Assembly: GCA_947488815.1 (NCBI GenBank)
Contig: CANLCC010000008.1
Span: 9,376-73,375, forward strand
From: CAIQIA01 sp945861105
GTDB lineage: Bacteria; Cyanobacteriota; Cyanobacteriia; PCC-6307; Cyanobiaceae
Length of the DNA stretch: 64,000 nucleotides
Direction: 5' to 3'
This document shows, one piece after another, positions 1 through 7,729 of the stretch. A program made the position numbers and the translations under genes. A model generated the notes under the pieces. That model worked only from the letters and a program-made list of their open reading frames with translations, had not been told where the DNA came from and did not search any database. Each line of letters starts with the position of its first letter. The first letter of the stretch is position 1.

Positions 1-885
1 GCCCGGGGAGCGGGCCTGATCGAACTGCTGCCGGCGGGCCCCTCGGTGGGGATGGACGACGAAGCCACCAGCGTGCGCCGCAGGCGCGACGCCAGCATCA
101 ACCTGGCGATGGACCGGGTGAAGAGTGGTGAAGCCCTGGCGGTGTACTCGGCCGGCAATTCCGGGGCGGTGATGGCCTCGGCGATCTTCCGCCTCGGACG
201 GCTGCGGGGCATCGAGCGGCCCGCCATCGGTGCTCTCTTCCCCACCAACGATCCCAACCGGCAGGTGCTGGTGCTGGATGTGGGCGCCAACACCGACTGC
301 AAACCCTCCTTTCTTCACCAGTTCGCCCTGCTCGGCAACATCTACAGCCGTGATGTGCTGGGCGTCGCCCGCCCACGCATCGGTCTGCTCAACATCGGCG
401 AGGAGGAATGCAAGGGCAACGATCTGGCCCTGCGCACCTTCCCGCTGCTGGCGGCCGAACCCCGTCTGCAGTTCGCCGGCAACTGTGAGGGCCGCGACGT
501 GCTCTCGGGGGCATTCGATGTGGTGGTCTGCGACGGCTTCACCGGCAACGTGCTGCTCAAGTTCCTGGAATCCGTCGGCGGGGTGCTGCTGGAGGTGCTC
601 AAGGCCGAACTGCCCCGGGGCCGGCGCGGCAAGGTGGGTTCGGCCTTCCTGAAGAACAATCTGCGGCGGATCAAGAAACGGCTTGACCACGCCGAGCACG
701 GGGGGGCCCTGCTGCTGGGGGTGGACGGCATCTGCGTGATCGGCCACGGCAGCAGCCGGGCCCGGTCGGTGGTGGGGGCCCTGCGGCTGGCCCACGCCGC
801 CGCCAGCCGTGGAACCCTGGCCAGCCTGCATCAGCTCACGGGCGAAGCCGAAGCCGAAGCCGCCGTGGCGGCTGTGGTTGACTGA
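1..885 (+). CDS. plsX: Phosphate acyltransferase PlsX, 5' end missing
   Basis: PlsX converts acyl-ACP and phosphate to acyl-phosphate, the acyl donor for PlsY in phosphatidic acid synthesis at the membrane. The frame is open from base 1, so the N-terminus lies outside the window and 294 codons remain (family length about 330-440). Visible family segments are LDVGANTDCKP near visible residue 93, GLLNIGEEECKGND, CDGFTGNVLLK and the C-terminal GALLLGVDGI. fabH begins about 20 bp downstream, followed by fabD and plsC: the usual bacterial cluster that couples fatty acid initiation to phospholipid synthesis. Confidence 0.95.
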   Translation, partial: ARGAGLIELLPAGPSVGMDDEATSVRRRRDASINLAMDRVKSGEALAVYSAGNSGAVMASAIFRLGRLRGIERPAIGALFPTNDPNRQVLVLDVGANTDCKPSFLHQFALLGNIYSRDVLGVARPRIGLLNIGEEECKGNDLALRTFPLLAAEPRLQFAGNCEGRDVLSGAFDVVVCDGFTGNVLLKFLESVGGVLLEVLKAELPRGRRGKVGSAFLKNNLRRIKKRLDHAEHGGALLLGVDGICVIGHGSSRARSVVGALRLAHAAASRGTLASLHQLTGEAEAEAAVAAVVD

Positions 886-904
886 GCCCAGCCGTCCTGC
901 GCCG

Positions 905-1927
905 TTGACGCTCGCAGCCTTCCCGGCGGGGGTCTCCCTGGTGGCCAGCGGTGCCGCGACACCGGCCTGCAGCGTCAGCAACGACCAGCTCAGCCTCTGG
1001 CTCGACACCAGCGACGACTGGATCCGCAGCCGCACCGGCATCGGCGCCCGCCGCATCGCCGGACCGGGGGAAAGCCTCACGGCCCTGGCGGCGGCGGCCG
1101 GGGGCCAGGCCCTGGAACGCGCGGGCTGGGATCCGACCACCGTCGACCTGGTGCTGCTGGCCACCTCGACCCCGGATGATCTGTTCGGCAGTGCCCCCGG
1201 GGTGCAGGCCCTGCTGGGGGCCACCGGCGCCGTGGCCTTCGACCTCACCGCCGCCTGCAGCGGTTTTCTGTTCGGCCTGGTCACCGCCAGCCAGTACCTG
1301 CGCTGCGGTGCGGCCCGGAGGGTGCTGCTGATCGGCGCTGACCAGCTGAGCCGCTGGCTCGACTGGCAGGACCGCAGCACCTGCGTGCTGTTCGGCGATG
1401 GGGCCGGGGCGCTCGCCCTCGAGGCCTGCCCCGCCGCCGACGACGGTCTGCTGGGCTTCCGGCTTGCCTCCGATGGCCGCCGCTCCGAATGCCTGCGGCT
1501 GCCCCAGCGGGACGGCCGCCAGCAGCTGCAACCGGGCATCAGCCCCCAGGAGGGGGGCTTCAGCCCCCTGCAGATGAACGGGCAGGAGGTGTACAAGTTC
1601 GCCGTCCGCGAGGTGCCGGCCGTGCTCAAGGCCCTGCTGGCCGACACCGGCACGGCGGCGGCCGAGGTCGACTGGCTGCTGCTGCACCAGGCGAACCAGC
1701 GCATCCTCGATGCGGTGGCTGAACGGCTGGGGCTGCCCCCTGACCGGGTGCTGAGCAACCTGGCCACCTACGGCAACACCTCTGCCGCCACCATCCCGCT
1801 GATGCTGCACGAAGCCGTCAGCGACGGGCGGATCCGCCCCGGCCAGCTGATCGCCAGCAGCGGCTTCGGTGCCGGCCTCAGCTGGGGGGCCGCCCTGATG
1901 CGCTGGCGCGGCCCCGCCGCGGCGTAA
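905..1927 (+). CDS. fabH: 3-oxoacyl-ACP synthase III (FabH)
   Basis: FabH condenses acetyl-CoA with malonyl-ACP and so starts fatty acid synthesis. Counting from the TTG at 905 the protein has 340 residues and carries the Cys-His-Asn triad: Cys118 in AACSG, His261 in HQANQRI and Asn291 in YGNTSAA. A longer frame exists back to 809, but it runs into plsX and adds a non-conserved Arg/Pro-rich stretch. The family's N-terminus (VSLVASGAATP) begins just after the TTG, so 905 is preferred; GTG 941 looks too far in. It lies between plsX and fabD on the same strand. Confidence 0.93.
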   Translation: MTLAAFPAGVSLVASGAATPACSVSNDQLSLWLDTSDDWIRSRTGIGARRIAGPGESLTALAAAAGGQALERAGWDPTTVDLVLLATSTPDDLFGSAPGVQALLGATGAVAFDLTAACSGFLFGLVTASQYLRCGAARRVLLIGADQLSRWLDWQDRSTCVLFGDGAGALALEACPAADDGLLGFRLASDGRRSECLRLPQRDGRQQLQPGISPQEGGFSPLQMNGQEVYKFAVREVPAVLKALLADTGTAAAEVDWLLLHQANQRILDAVAERLGLPPDRVLSNLATYGNTSAATIPLMLHEAVSDGRIRPGQLIASSGFGAGLSWGAALMRWRGPAAA

Positions 1928-1953
1928 CCTCCAGCCTCCTCGGCAGGGCAGAG

Positions 1954-2856
1954 ATGACGGTGGCGTGGGTCTTCCCCGGACAGGGGTCCCAGAAGGTGGG
2001 CATGGGAAGTGATCTGGCGGCCTCGACGGCCGGCCGCGAACGCTTCGCCCTCGCCTCCGACCTGCTCGGCCGTGACCTGGCGGCGATCTGCAGCGGCACT
2101 GCCGAGGGAGAACTCACCGACCTCAACGACACCCGCAATACCCAGCCGGCCCTGTTCGTGGTCGAAAGTCTGCTGGCCGACGGCCTGCTGGCCCAGGGCC
2201 GCCGACCGGACCTGCTGGCCGGCCACAGCCTCGGCGAACTGGTGGCCCTCTATGCCGGCGGCGTGATCGACGCCGCCACCGGCCTGGCCCTGGTGATCGA
2301 GCGCAGCACGCTGATGGCGGCCGCCGGGGGCGGCGCCATGACGGCGGTGATGGGCTTTGACCGCAGCGAACTGGAGGCCCTTGTGGCCGCCAGCGAGGGG
2401 GTGGTGGTGGCCAATGACAACAGCGAGGCCCAGGTGGTGCTGTCGGGCCGGCCCGAGGCGGTGGCGGCGGTGAGTGGTCAGCTGCGCTGCAAGCGGGCCG
2501 TGCCACTGGCGGTGAGCGGTGCCTTCCATTCGCCGTTCATGGCCGAGGCCGCGGCCCGCTTCGGCGAGCGGCTGGAGTCGATCACATTCGCCGACAGCCT
2601 CGCGCCGGTGCTGAGCAACACCGACCCCACCCCCAGCGGCGACGGCAGCATCCTCAAGGCACGGCTGCAGCGCCAGATGACCACCGGGGTGCGCTGGCGC
2701 GAAACGATGGTCGCCCTCGGCGAAGCGGGCTGCACAACGGTGGTGGAGGTCGGTCCCGGAACGGTGCTGAGCGGCCTGGTGCGCCGCAGCCTCGACGGCA
2801 TCACCACCGCCCAGGTGGCCAGCCTGGAGGACCTGGGCCTGGACCCGACGGCATGA
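1954..2856 (+). CDS. fabD: Malonyl-CoA:ACP transacylase (FabD)
   Basis: FabD loads malonyl groups from CoA onto acyl carrier protein for chain extension. The 300-residue product has the expected length. The oxyanion motif GQGSQ is at residues 9-13, the nucleophile is Ser92 in GHSLG, and the catalytic His192 is in AFHSPFM. The end of the gene overlaps the start of plsC in an ATGA, so the two are probably translationally coupled within a plsX-fabH-fabD-plsC operon. Confidence 0.96.
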   Translation: MTVAWVFPGQGSQKVGMGSDLAASTAGRERFALASDLLGRDLAAICSGTAEGELTDLNDTRNTQPALFVVESLLADGLLAQGRRPDLLAGHSLGELVALYAGGVIDAATGLALVIERSTLMAAAGGGAMTAVMGFDRSELEALVAASEGVVVANDNSEAQVVLSGRPEAVAAVSGQLRCKRAVPLAVSGAFHSPFMAEAAARFGERLESITFADSLAPVLSNTDPTPSGDGSILKARLQRQMTTGVRWRETMVALGEAGCTTVVEVGPGTVLSGLVRRSLDGITTAQVASLEDLGLDPTA

Positions 2857-3521
2857 GCGCCGGCGCCCTGGTGCCGGTGGGACCGCCGAGCACCCTGTAC
2901 CGACTGGTGGATGGTCTGCTGGTGGCGCCCGTCTTCCACGGGCTGCTGCGGGGCCGCTTCGCGGGCCGCGACCTCATCCCGCCGACGGGCCCGCTGGTGG
3001 TGGTGGCGAACCATGGCTCCCATCTCGATCCACCCCTGCTCGCCCACGCCCTGATGCCGAGGCCCCTCAGCTTCATGGCCAAGGCCGAGCTGTTCCGGGT
3101 GCCGCTGCTGGCGCCACTGATCCGTGCCCTGGGCGCCTACCCGGTGCAGCGGGGCCATGGCGACCGCCACGCCCTCGACACGGCCCTTGACCTGTTGCAT
3201 CGGGGTGGGGCGACGGTGGTCTTTCTCGACGGCACCCGCCAGGTCAGCGGACGGGTGGAGCGGCCACAGCTGGGGGCGGCGCTGCTGGCGGCCGGCAGCG
3301 GCGCCGCCCTGCTGCCGGTGGCTCTGGTGAACACCCATCGGGTGCTGGGGACCCAGCAGCGGCGCCCGCGGCTGCTGCCGGTGGAAGTGCGCATCGGCGC
3401 GCCCCTGCCGCCGCCCCCCACGGACCGCCGCGCCGACCTGCTGGCCAGCACACGGGCCTGCCAGGCCGCCATCAATGGCCTGCTCGACGGCGCAGCTCCG
3501 CCCGCAGGTCCCGCCCGCTGA
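2853..3521 (+). CDS. plsC: 1-acyl-sn-glycerol-3-phosphate acyltransferase, PlsC family
   Basis: This enzyme would add the second acyl chain to lysophosphatidic acid at the cytoplasmic membrane. The 222-residue protein has the HX4D catalytic motif at His54-Asp59 (NHGSHLD). The second signature, normally PEGTR-like, reads LDGTRQ at residues 125-130, with Asp where Glu is usual. It is coupled to fabD by a 4-bp overlap. Its last 50 bp overlap the convergent ydcF-like gene. The family is clear; the exact acyl acceptor is inferred from context. Confidence 0.88.
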   Translation: MSAGALVPVGPPSTLYRLVDGLLVAPVFHGLLRGRFAGRDLIPPTGPLVVVANHGSHLDPPLLAHALMPRPLSFMAKAELFRVPLLAPLIRALGAYPVQRGHGDRHALDTALDLLHRGGATVVFLDGTRQVSGRVERPQLGAALLAAGSGAALLPVALVNTHRVLGTQQRRPRLLPVEVRIGAPLPPPPTDRRADLLASTRACQAAINGLLDGAAPPAGPAR

Positions 3522-4038
3522 GCACCCAGACGGCGGCCCGCAGGCCATCGCCCCACACCTTGCGCCGGCCCTCGGGCAGGCACCACGGCTCACAGGGCAC
3601 CGCCATCGGCGTGAGCCGGATGCCTCGGCTGCCCGCCACGATCCGCCCCACCAGCAGCGCCCGGTCCATGTGGTCGGTGCTGGTCACCAGCAGCACATGG
3701 CGGATGCCCCGCTGCTGCAGACCATCGACAACGGTGGTGAAGTTCTCGAGGGTGTCCCGGGCGCGGTAATCAAGGCGCAGCCGTTCCGGCCGCACCCCAT
3801 GGTGTTCGAACAACCAGTGGGCGTACTCGGGGTTGCTGCCGCCACTCACCAGCACCGGCAGGTGGCTGTAGGCCGCCAGCCCCGCCCCCACCTGCTCCCG
3901 TCGCAGATCACCGCCGAGCACCAGGATCTGCTGGGGGGGACCGGGGGGATCCTGCAGACGCCGCACGCCGACGGCCGCAGCCAGCACCAGGCCAACGACG
4001 AGACCGAAGCGCAGCAGGCGGCAGAGCAGGCGGATCAC
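3472..4038 (-). CDS. YdcF/SanA-like protein (DUF218 domain)
   Basis: A 188-residue protein with one N-terminal membrane segment (residues about 8-25) followed by a DUF218 domain. Visible family features are ILVLGGD near residue 38, LVSGGSNP near 63 and LLVTSTDHMDRA near 117. DUF218 proteins sit at the bacterial envelope, and their chemistry is not settled. The start overlaps the stop of tsaB by 4 bp, giving a ycf34-tsaB-ydcF operon order. The 3' end overlaps plsC on the other strand by 50 bp. Confidence 0.8.
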   Translation of the reverse strand: MIRLLCRLLRFGLVVGLVLAAAVGVRRLQDPPGPPQQILVLGGDLRREQVGAGLAAYSHLPVLVSGGSNPEYAHWLFEHHGVRPERLRLDYRARDTLENFTTVVDGLQQRGIRHVLLVTSTDHMDRALLVGRIVAGSRGIRLTPMAVPCEPWCLPEGRRKVWGDGLRAAVWVLSGRDLRAELRRRAGH

Positions 4039-4628
4039 GGCAGCGGCACCGGGGCTGTGGGGTAGAGGGGCAACACCCGCCGCCAGTTGCCGTCAGCGGC
4101 GCTGGCCTCGGCCTCCAGACCCAGCTCCAGCAGGCCGAGGGCGTCCGCCGCCGCCGCCGGGTCCACCTCCCAGAAGGGGCCTGGGCATGGGCCCGACTCG
4201 AGCCGGGGGGGAGCGAGCTCCACCAGGCGGCCGGCCTCGATGGCGTAGCGGCCGACCACGGTTCCCCGACGGGGCAGGGTCTGGCCGATCCAGACCGGAC
4301 CGCCAGCCTCCAGTTCGCGGCGGCGGCGGCGGGCCACCAGCAGGAAGCTGCCGACCCCATGCAGGCGGCAGCCGACCTGCTGGGCGATGGTGCGGGCCAT
4401 GACCACCCCCAGGCGGGTGGCCGTGAAGCTGCCGGGTCCCAGGGCCACGGCCATCCAGGTCAGCTCGGGCCAGCGGCGGGGCGGAAGCAGGCCGGCCACG
4501 GCACCCGGCAGGGCATTCGCCAGGGCACGGCCCACGGGCAGCTCGACCCAGCGACGGTCATCCCCGTCGAGCAGCGCCAGGCCGAGGTCACTGCCCGAGG
4601 TGTGCAGGGCAAGGGCCAGGGGGGTCAT
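4035..4628 (-). CDS. tsaB: tRNA threonylcarbamoyladenosine biosynthesis protein TsaB
   Basis: TsaB is the non-catalytic ASKHA-fold partner of TsaD in making t6A37 on ANN-decoding tRNAs. From the ATG at 4628 the product is 197 residues, starting MTPLALALHTSGSDLGLAL, which matches the family's first strand pair; VALGPGSFTATRLG near residue 62 is the second hallmark. A longer frame to 4856 overlaps ycf34 in another frame and was not used. The gene starts 7 bp after ycf34 and overlaps the DUF218 gene by 4 bp. Confidence 0.87.
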   Translation of the reverse strand: MTPLALALHTSGSDLGLALLDGDDRRWVELPVGRALANALPGAVAGLLPPRRWPELTWMAVALGPGSFTATRLGVVMARTIAQQVGCRLHGVGSFLLVARRRRRELEAGGPVWIGQTLPRRGTVVGRYAIEAGRLVELAPPRLESGPCPGPFWEVDPAAAADALGLLELGLEAEASAADGNWRRVLPLYPTAPVPLP

Positions 4629-4635
4629 GGCGGCG

Positions 4636-4884
4636 TCAACGGGGCAGGGGGGCCGTGGGGCAGAGGCGACGCCAGCGGCCGGGGTCGGCCCGGAAGCTGC
4701 CGCAGGCCCGCACGTCCCACTCCGCGCCCCAGCCCTCCCCCACCGGCACGAGGCTGACGTGAATGCGCGGCTCCTGGGGGTCGAAGGACGGCGTCGTCGT
4801 GAGGTGGGGCTGGCCGTGGCGGGCTTCGACGGCGTGATAGGCCCGACAGCGGTCAATCCAGTGGCAGTCGACGCAGATGCACAC
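4636..4884 (-). CDS. ycf34: Ycf34, iron-sulfur protein of cyanobacteria and plastids
   Basis: From the GTG at 4884 the product has 82 residues and begins VCICVDCHWIDRC, the conserved Ycf34 start, with Cys2, Cys4, Cys7 and Cys13 clustered. Two more cysteines lie at 61 and 75. YHAVE and QPHLT follow, as in plastid copies. Family knowledge: Ycf34 binds an Fe-S cluster and supports photosynthetic electron transport; its chemistry is unresolved. It precedes tsaB by 7 bp and is divergent from the CCA enzyme gene across a C-rich tract. Confidence 0.85.
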   Translation of the reverse strand: MCICVDCHWIDRCRAYHAVEARHGQPHLTTTPSFDPQEPRIHVSLVPVGEGWGAEWDVRACGSFRADPGRWRRLCPTAPLPR

Positions 4885-4952
4885 GCTTGCCGTCGGCGGG
4901 GGTCCGTGGCGATTCTGAAGGCCGTCGCCGTCCCCTGCCGTCAACCGTTCCG

Positions 4953-4976
4953 CCCCGCCCCCCCCCCGGCCCCCCC
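4953..4976. repeat. Poly-C tract (C4-G-C10-GG-C7)
   Basis: A run of cytosines in the divergent region between ycf34 and the CCA enzyme gene, containing uninterrupted runs of 10 C (4958-4967) and 7 C (4970-4976). The complementary strand is correspondingly G-rich. The tract lies just upstream of the GTG at 5003 chosen for the CCA enzyme. Its length may vary by slippage or be misread by sequencing. Confidence 0.8.
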
Positions 4977-5002
4977 TGGACCCGGGGATCGCCGGCGAGC
5001 AG

Positions 5003-6172
5003 GTGCGCCAGACCGTCGCGGCCCGGGGCTGGCCGCTGCCCCCCGAGGCCCTGCCCCCGAACACAGCCCTCGTGGGCGGCGCCGTGCGCGATGCCCTGCT
5101 GGGGCGGCTCGGCCCCACCCCTGACCTCGATCTGGTGGTACCGGGCGGAGCCATTGCCCTCAGCCGCCGGTTGGCCAGCACCCACGGTGGCCATGCCGTT
5201 GTGCTCGATGCCGACCGGGACATGGCCCGGCTGGTGCGGGGCCCCTGGACCATCGACTTTGCCGCCCGCTGCGGGCCGGATCTGCGCAGCGATCTGCGCC
5301 GGCGCGACTACCGGATCAACGCCATGGCCGTGCCCCTGGCCGCCGGGGCCCCCCTGGAGGATCCCTGCGGCGGCCTGGTGGACCTGTGCGAAGGACGCCT
5401 GGGGGCCGTCGGCGAGACCAACCTGCTGGAGGATCCGCTGCGGCTGCTGCGGGGGCCGCGGCTGATGGCCGAACTGGGCCTGCCCCTCGAGCCCTCGACG
5501 GTGGCGCTGCTGCGACGGCATGCCGGGGCCCTGACGGGCGCTGCACCGGAACGGGTGCTGGCCGAACTGGAGAAACTCGCCGCCGCCGAGGGGGCCGACC
5601 CGGCCCTGGAGCTGGCCATTGCCCTGGGGTTGCTGCAGCCCTGGCTCGACCCCCTCGAATCGACCGACACCGCAGGCCCCCTGGCCCAACGGGCCCAGGA
5701 CCTGGGGCTAGGGACCGCGGAACGAGCCCTGGCCCTGCCCCTGGCCCGCCTGGCCGGCTGTTTCGGGTCCCAGTCCCTGGTCCGGTTGCGGGCCAGCCGT
5801 CGATTGCAGCAGCGGGTGGGCCGTCTGCGGCACTGGGCCCGGGCGCTGGTCGACCACCCGCCGCTGGCGGAGCAGGAGCAGCTGCAGCTCTGCCGCGACC
5901 TGGAGAGCGACCTGCCGGCCCTGGTGCTGCTGCGCCCCGAGGCCACCGCGGGCTGGCTGCCGCGCTGGCGTCGGCCAGAGGATCCGTTGTTTCACCCCCG
6001 GGCCGCCCTCGACGGCCGCCTGCTGCAACAGCAGCTGGGCCTGGCCCCTGGCCCGGTACTCGGACGGCTCCTGGAGGCCCTGGCCCTGGAACGGGCCTTC
6101 GGACGCCCTGCAGACCTGACGGCAGCCCGCCGTTGGTGCGATGCCACAGGGGTGCAGCGGTCGGGCGGTTAA
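5003..6172 (+). CDS. cca: CCA tRNA nucleotidyltransferase / poly(A) polymerase family
   Basis: This class II nucleotidyltransferase repairs or adds the 3'-CCA end of tRNA. The 389-residue product has LVGGAVRD at residues 23-30, the metal-binding DLD at 41-43, RDYRINAMA at 101-109 and the DPLRLLRG turn at 144-151. A helical C-terminal half follows. GTG 5003 is the first usable start; no ATG, GTG or TTG is seen in frame between it and the poly-C tract. Some cyanobacteria split C-adding and A-adding activities between paralogues, so full CCA activity is not certain. The gene is divergent from ycf34. Confidence 0.88.
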   Translation: MRQTVAARGWPLPPEALPPNTALVGGAVRDALLGRLGPTPDLDLVVPGGAIALSRRLASTHGGHAVVLDADRDMARLVRGPWTIDFAARCGPDLRSDLRRRDYRINAMAVPLAAGAPLEDPCGGLVDLCEGRLGAVGETNLLEDPLRLLRGPRLMAELGLPLEPSTVALLRRHAGALTGAAPERVLAELEKLAAAEGADPALELAIALGLLQPWLDPLESTDTAGPLAQRAQDLGLGTAERALALPLARLAGCFGSQSLVRLRASRRLQQRVGRLRHWARALVDHPPLAEQEQLQLCRDLESDLPALVLLRPEATAGWLPRWRRPEDPLFHPRAALDGRLLQQQLGLAPGPVLGRLLEALALERAFGRPADLTAARRWCDATGVQRSGG

Positions 6173-6210
6173 TGCAGAAAACGGTGATCCGCCGTGGTTA
6201 ACTGCTACTG

Positions 6211-6230
6211 CTCCAGCTGTAGTCCTGGAG
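6211..6230 (+). other. Small hairpin in the leader of the RRM gene
   Basis: CTCCAG at 6211-6216 is complementary to CTGGAG at 6225-6230, giving a 6-bp stem with an 8-nt loop about 55 bp upstream of the RNA-binding protein start. It could be a leader element or a weak terminator for the CCA enzyme gene; no T-run follows it. Confidence 0.3.
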
Positions 6231-6285
6231 ACTGTTCACCATCGCCCCAGGGCCATCCCTCCGGCGACCGCCTGAGTTTCTTTCC

Positions 6286-6741
6286 ATGAGCAACCGCCTC
6301 TACGTCGGCAACCTTCCTCCGTCATTCGACCAGAAGGAGCTTGAAGGCCTGTTCGCCGCCGTCGGAGCCGGTGTGCGTTTCAAGGCCGTGCTTGACCGGG
6401 AGACCGGCGCCTGTCGCGGTTTCGGCTTCGTCAACCTCGACGATCCGGCCCTGGCCGATGCCGTGATCGAACAGTTCAACGGCCGCGACTTCGGAGGTCA
6501 GTCCCTGCGGGTCGAGGTGTCCGAGCGCCGTGAGGGCCGCGACGGCGGTGGCCGCGGCGAACGAGGTGACCGGGGTGACCGTCGTGCACCGTCCGGAGGT
6601 GGCAACCCCTCGGCCGCCCGCCGCCCGGTTGACAAGGTCGTCCACAGTGACGCCCCCAGCACCGAGGCCCCCGATCCCCGCTGGGCCAATGAACTGTCCA
6701 AACTGAAGTCGCTCCTGGCCAACCAGACCTCCACGGTCTGA
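6286..6741 (+). CDS. RNA-binding protein with one RRM and a Gly/Arg-rich tail
   Basis: A 151-residue single-RRM protein of the cyanobacterial Rbp type. RNP2 is LYVGNL at residues 5-10 and RNP1 is RGFGFVNL at 44-51. From about residue 83 a Gly/Arg/Asp-rich linker follows, and the end is WANELSKLKSLLA. Cyanobacterial members bind RNA and are often cold- or stress-induced; the targets of this copy are unknown. A 113-bp leader with a small hairpin precedes it, and it appears monocistronic. Confidence 0.9.
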   Translation: MSNRLYVGNLPPSFDQKELEGLFAAVGAGVRFKAVLDRETGACRGFGFVNLDDPALADAVIEQFNGRDFGGQSLRVEVSERREGRDGGGRGERGDRGDRRAPSGGGNPSAARRPVDKVVHSDAPSTEAPDPRWANELSKLKSLLANQTSTV

Positions 6742-6845
6742 CCCCTCCCCTGACGTCATCTGCCCAGCTGCCACCGACCGTCTGCCGCGACTGGTCCGGA
6801 GCCATACCCTTTGGCGCGGCCGGGTCCCTGCCGGTCTGTCATCGG

Positions 6846-7727
6846 ATGTTGCCTGGCCCTGCGGGGACCGCATCTCCGGTGGTGCTGGTGCACGGCTTCG
6901 GGGCCTCCAGTGGCCACTGGCGTGCGGTGATGGCGCCCCTGGCCCAGGACCGACCGGTCTGGGCCCCGGATCTGCTGGGCTTCGGCGCCAGCGCCATGCC
7001 CCCCTCCCGGCTGGACGGTGAACCGCCGGCTCCGGGAGCCGTTCGTTATGGCTTTGACCTGTGGGCCCGTCAGCTGGCTGATTTCGTGCTGGACCAGGTG
7101 GCTCCGGACGGGACACCGGTGCAGCTGGTGGGAAATTCGGTGGGTGCCCTGGCGGTGCTGCGGGCAGCGGAGCTGCTGCTGCAGGCCGGTCGACCACCGG
7201 TGCAGCTGATCCTCATCGACTGCGCCCAGCGGCGCCTCGACGACAAACGCCTCGGGGAGCAACCGCCCCTGGCCCGCCTCGGACGCCCGCTGCTGAAGCA
7301 GCTGGTGCGGCGACGGGCCGTGATCCAGCCCCTGTTGCGGCTGCTGGCCAGGCCGGCAGCCGTGCGTCAGGCCCTCGCCCAGGCCTACCCCAGCGGCAGC
7401 CATTGCGACGACGAGCTGCTGGAACTGCTGCTGGCCCCCAGCCGACGGGAGGAAGCCAGCGAAAGCTTCCGGGGCTTTGTCAACCTCTTCAATGAGGAGC
7501 TGGCCCCTTCGCTGCTGGCCCGGTTGCCCGTGCCGGTGCGGCTGCTCTGGGGCGAAGCCGACCCCTGGGAACCGGTGGCCGAAGCCCACGACTGGGCCCG
7601 CAGCTTTGCCTGCATCCGCGAACTGGTGGTGCTGCCGGGGCTGGGGCACTGCCCCTTCGATGAAGATCCCGACACGGTGGTGCCGATCCTGCGGCGCTGG
7701 CTGGCGGAACCGCCGCCGACGGACTGA
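6846..7727 (+). CDS. Alpha/beta hydrolase
   Basis: The 293-residue protein has the full hydrolase fold signature: oxyanion HGFG at 16-19, nucleophile Ser98 in GNSVG, acid Asp239 in WGEADPW and catalytic His268 in GLGHCPF. A lid-like segment of about residues 130-210 precedes the acid. The substrate cannot be read from sequence. Related cyanobacterial genes lie next to carotenoid genes, and this one ends 2 bp from the convergent crtB. Confidence 0.85.
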   Translation: MLPGPAGTASPVVLVHGFGASSGHWRAVMAPLAQDRPVWAPDLLGFGASAMPPSRLDGEPPAPGAVRYGFDLWARQLADFVLDQVAPDGTPVQLVGNSVGALAVLRAAELLLQAGRPPVQLILIDCAQRRLDDKRLGEQPPLARLGRPLLKQLVRRRAVIQPLLRLLARPAAVRQALAQAYPSGSHCDDELLELLLAPSRREEASESFRGFVNLFNEELAPSLLARLPVPVRLLWGEADPWEPVAEAHDWARSFACIRELVVLPGLGHCPFDEDPDTVVPILRRWLAEPPPTD

Positions 7728-7729
7728 CC

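Noticed and set aside
843..866. GAAGCC tandem repeat near the plsX end
   Set aside because: It encodes an Ala-Glu repeat in the PlsX C-terminus and is ordinary coding low complexity.
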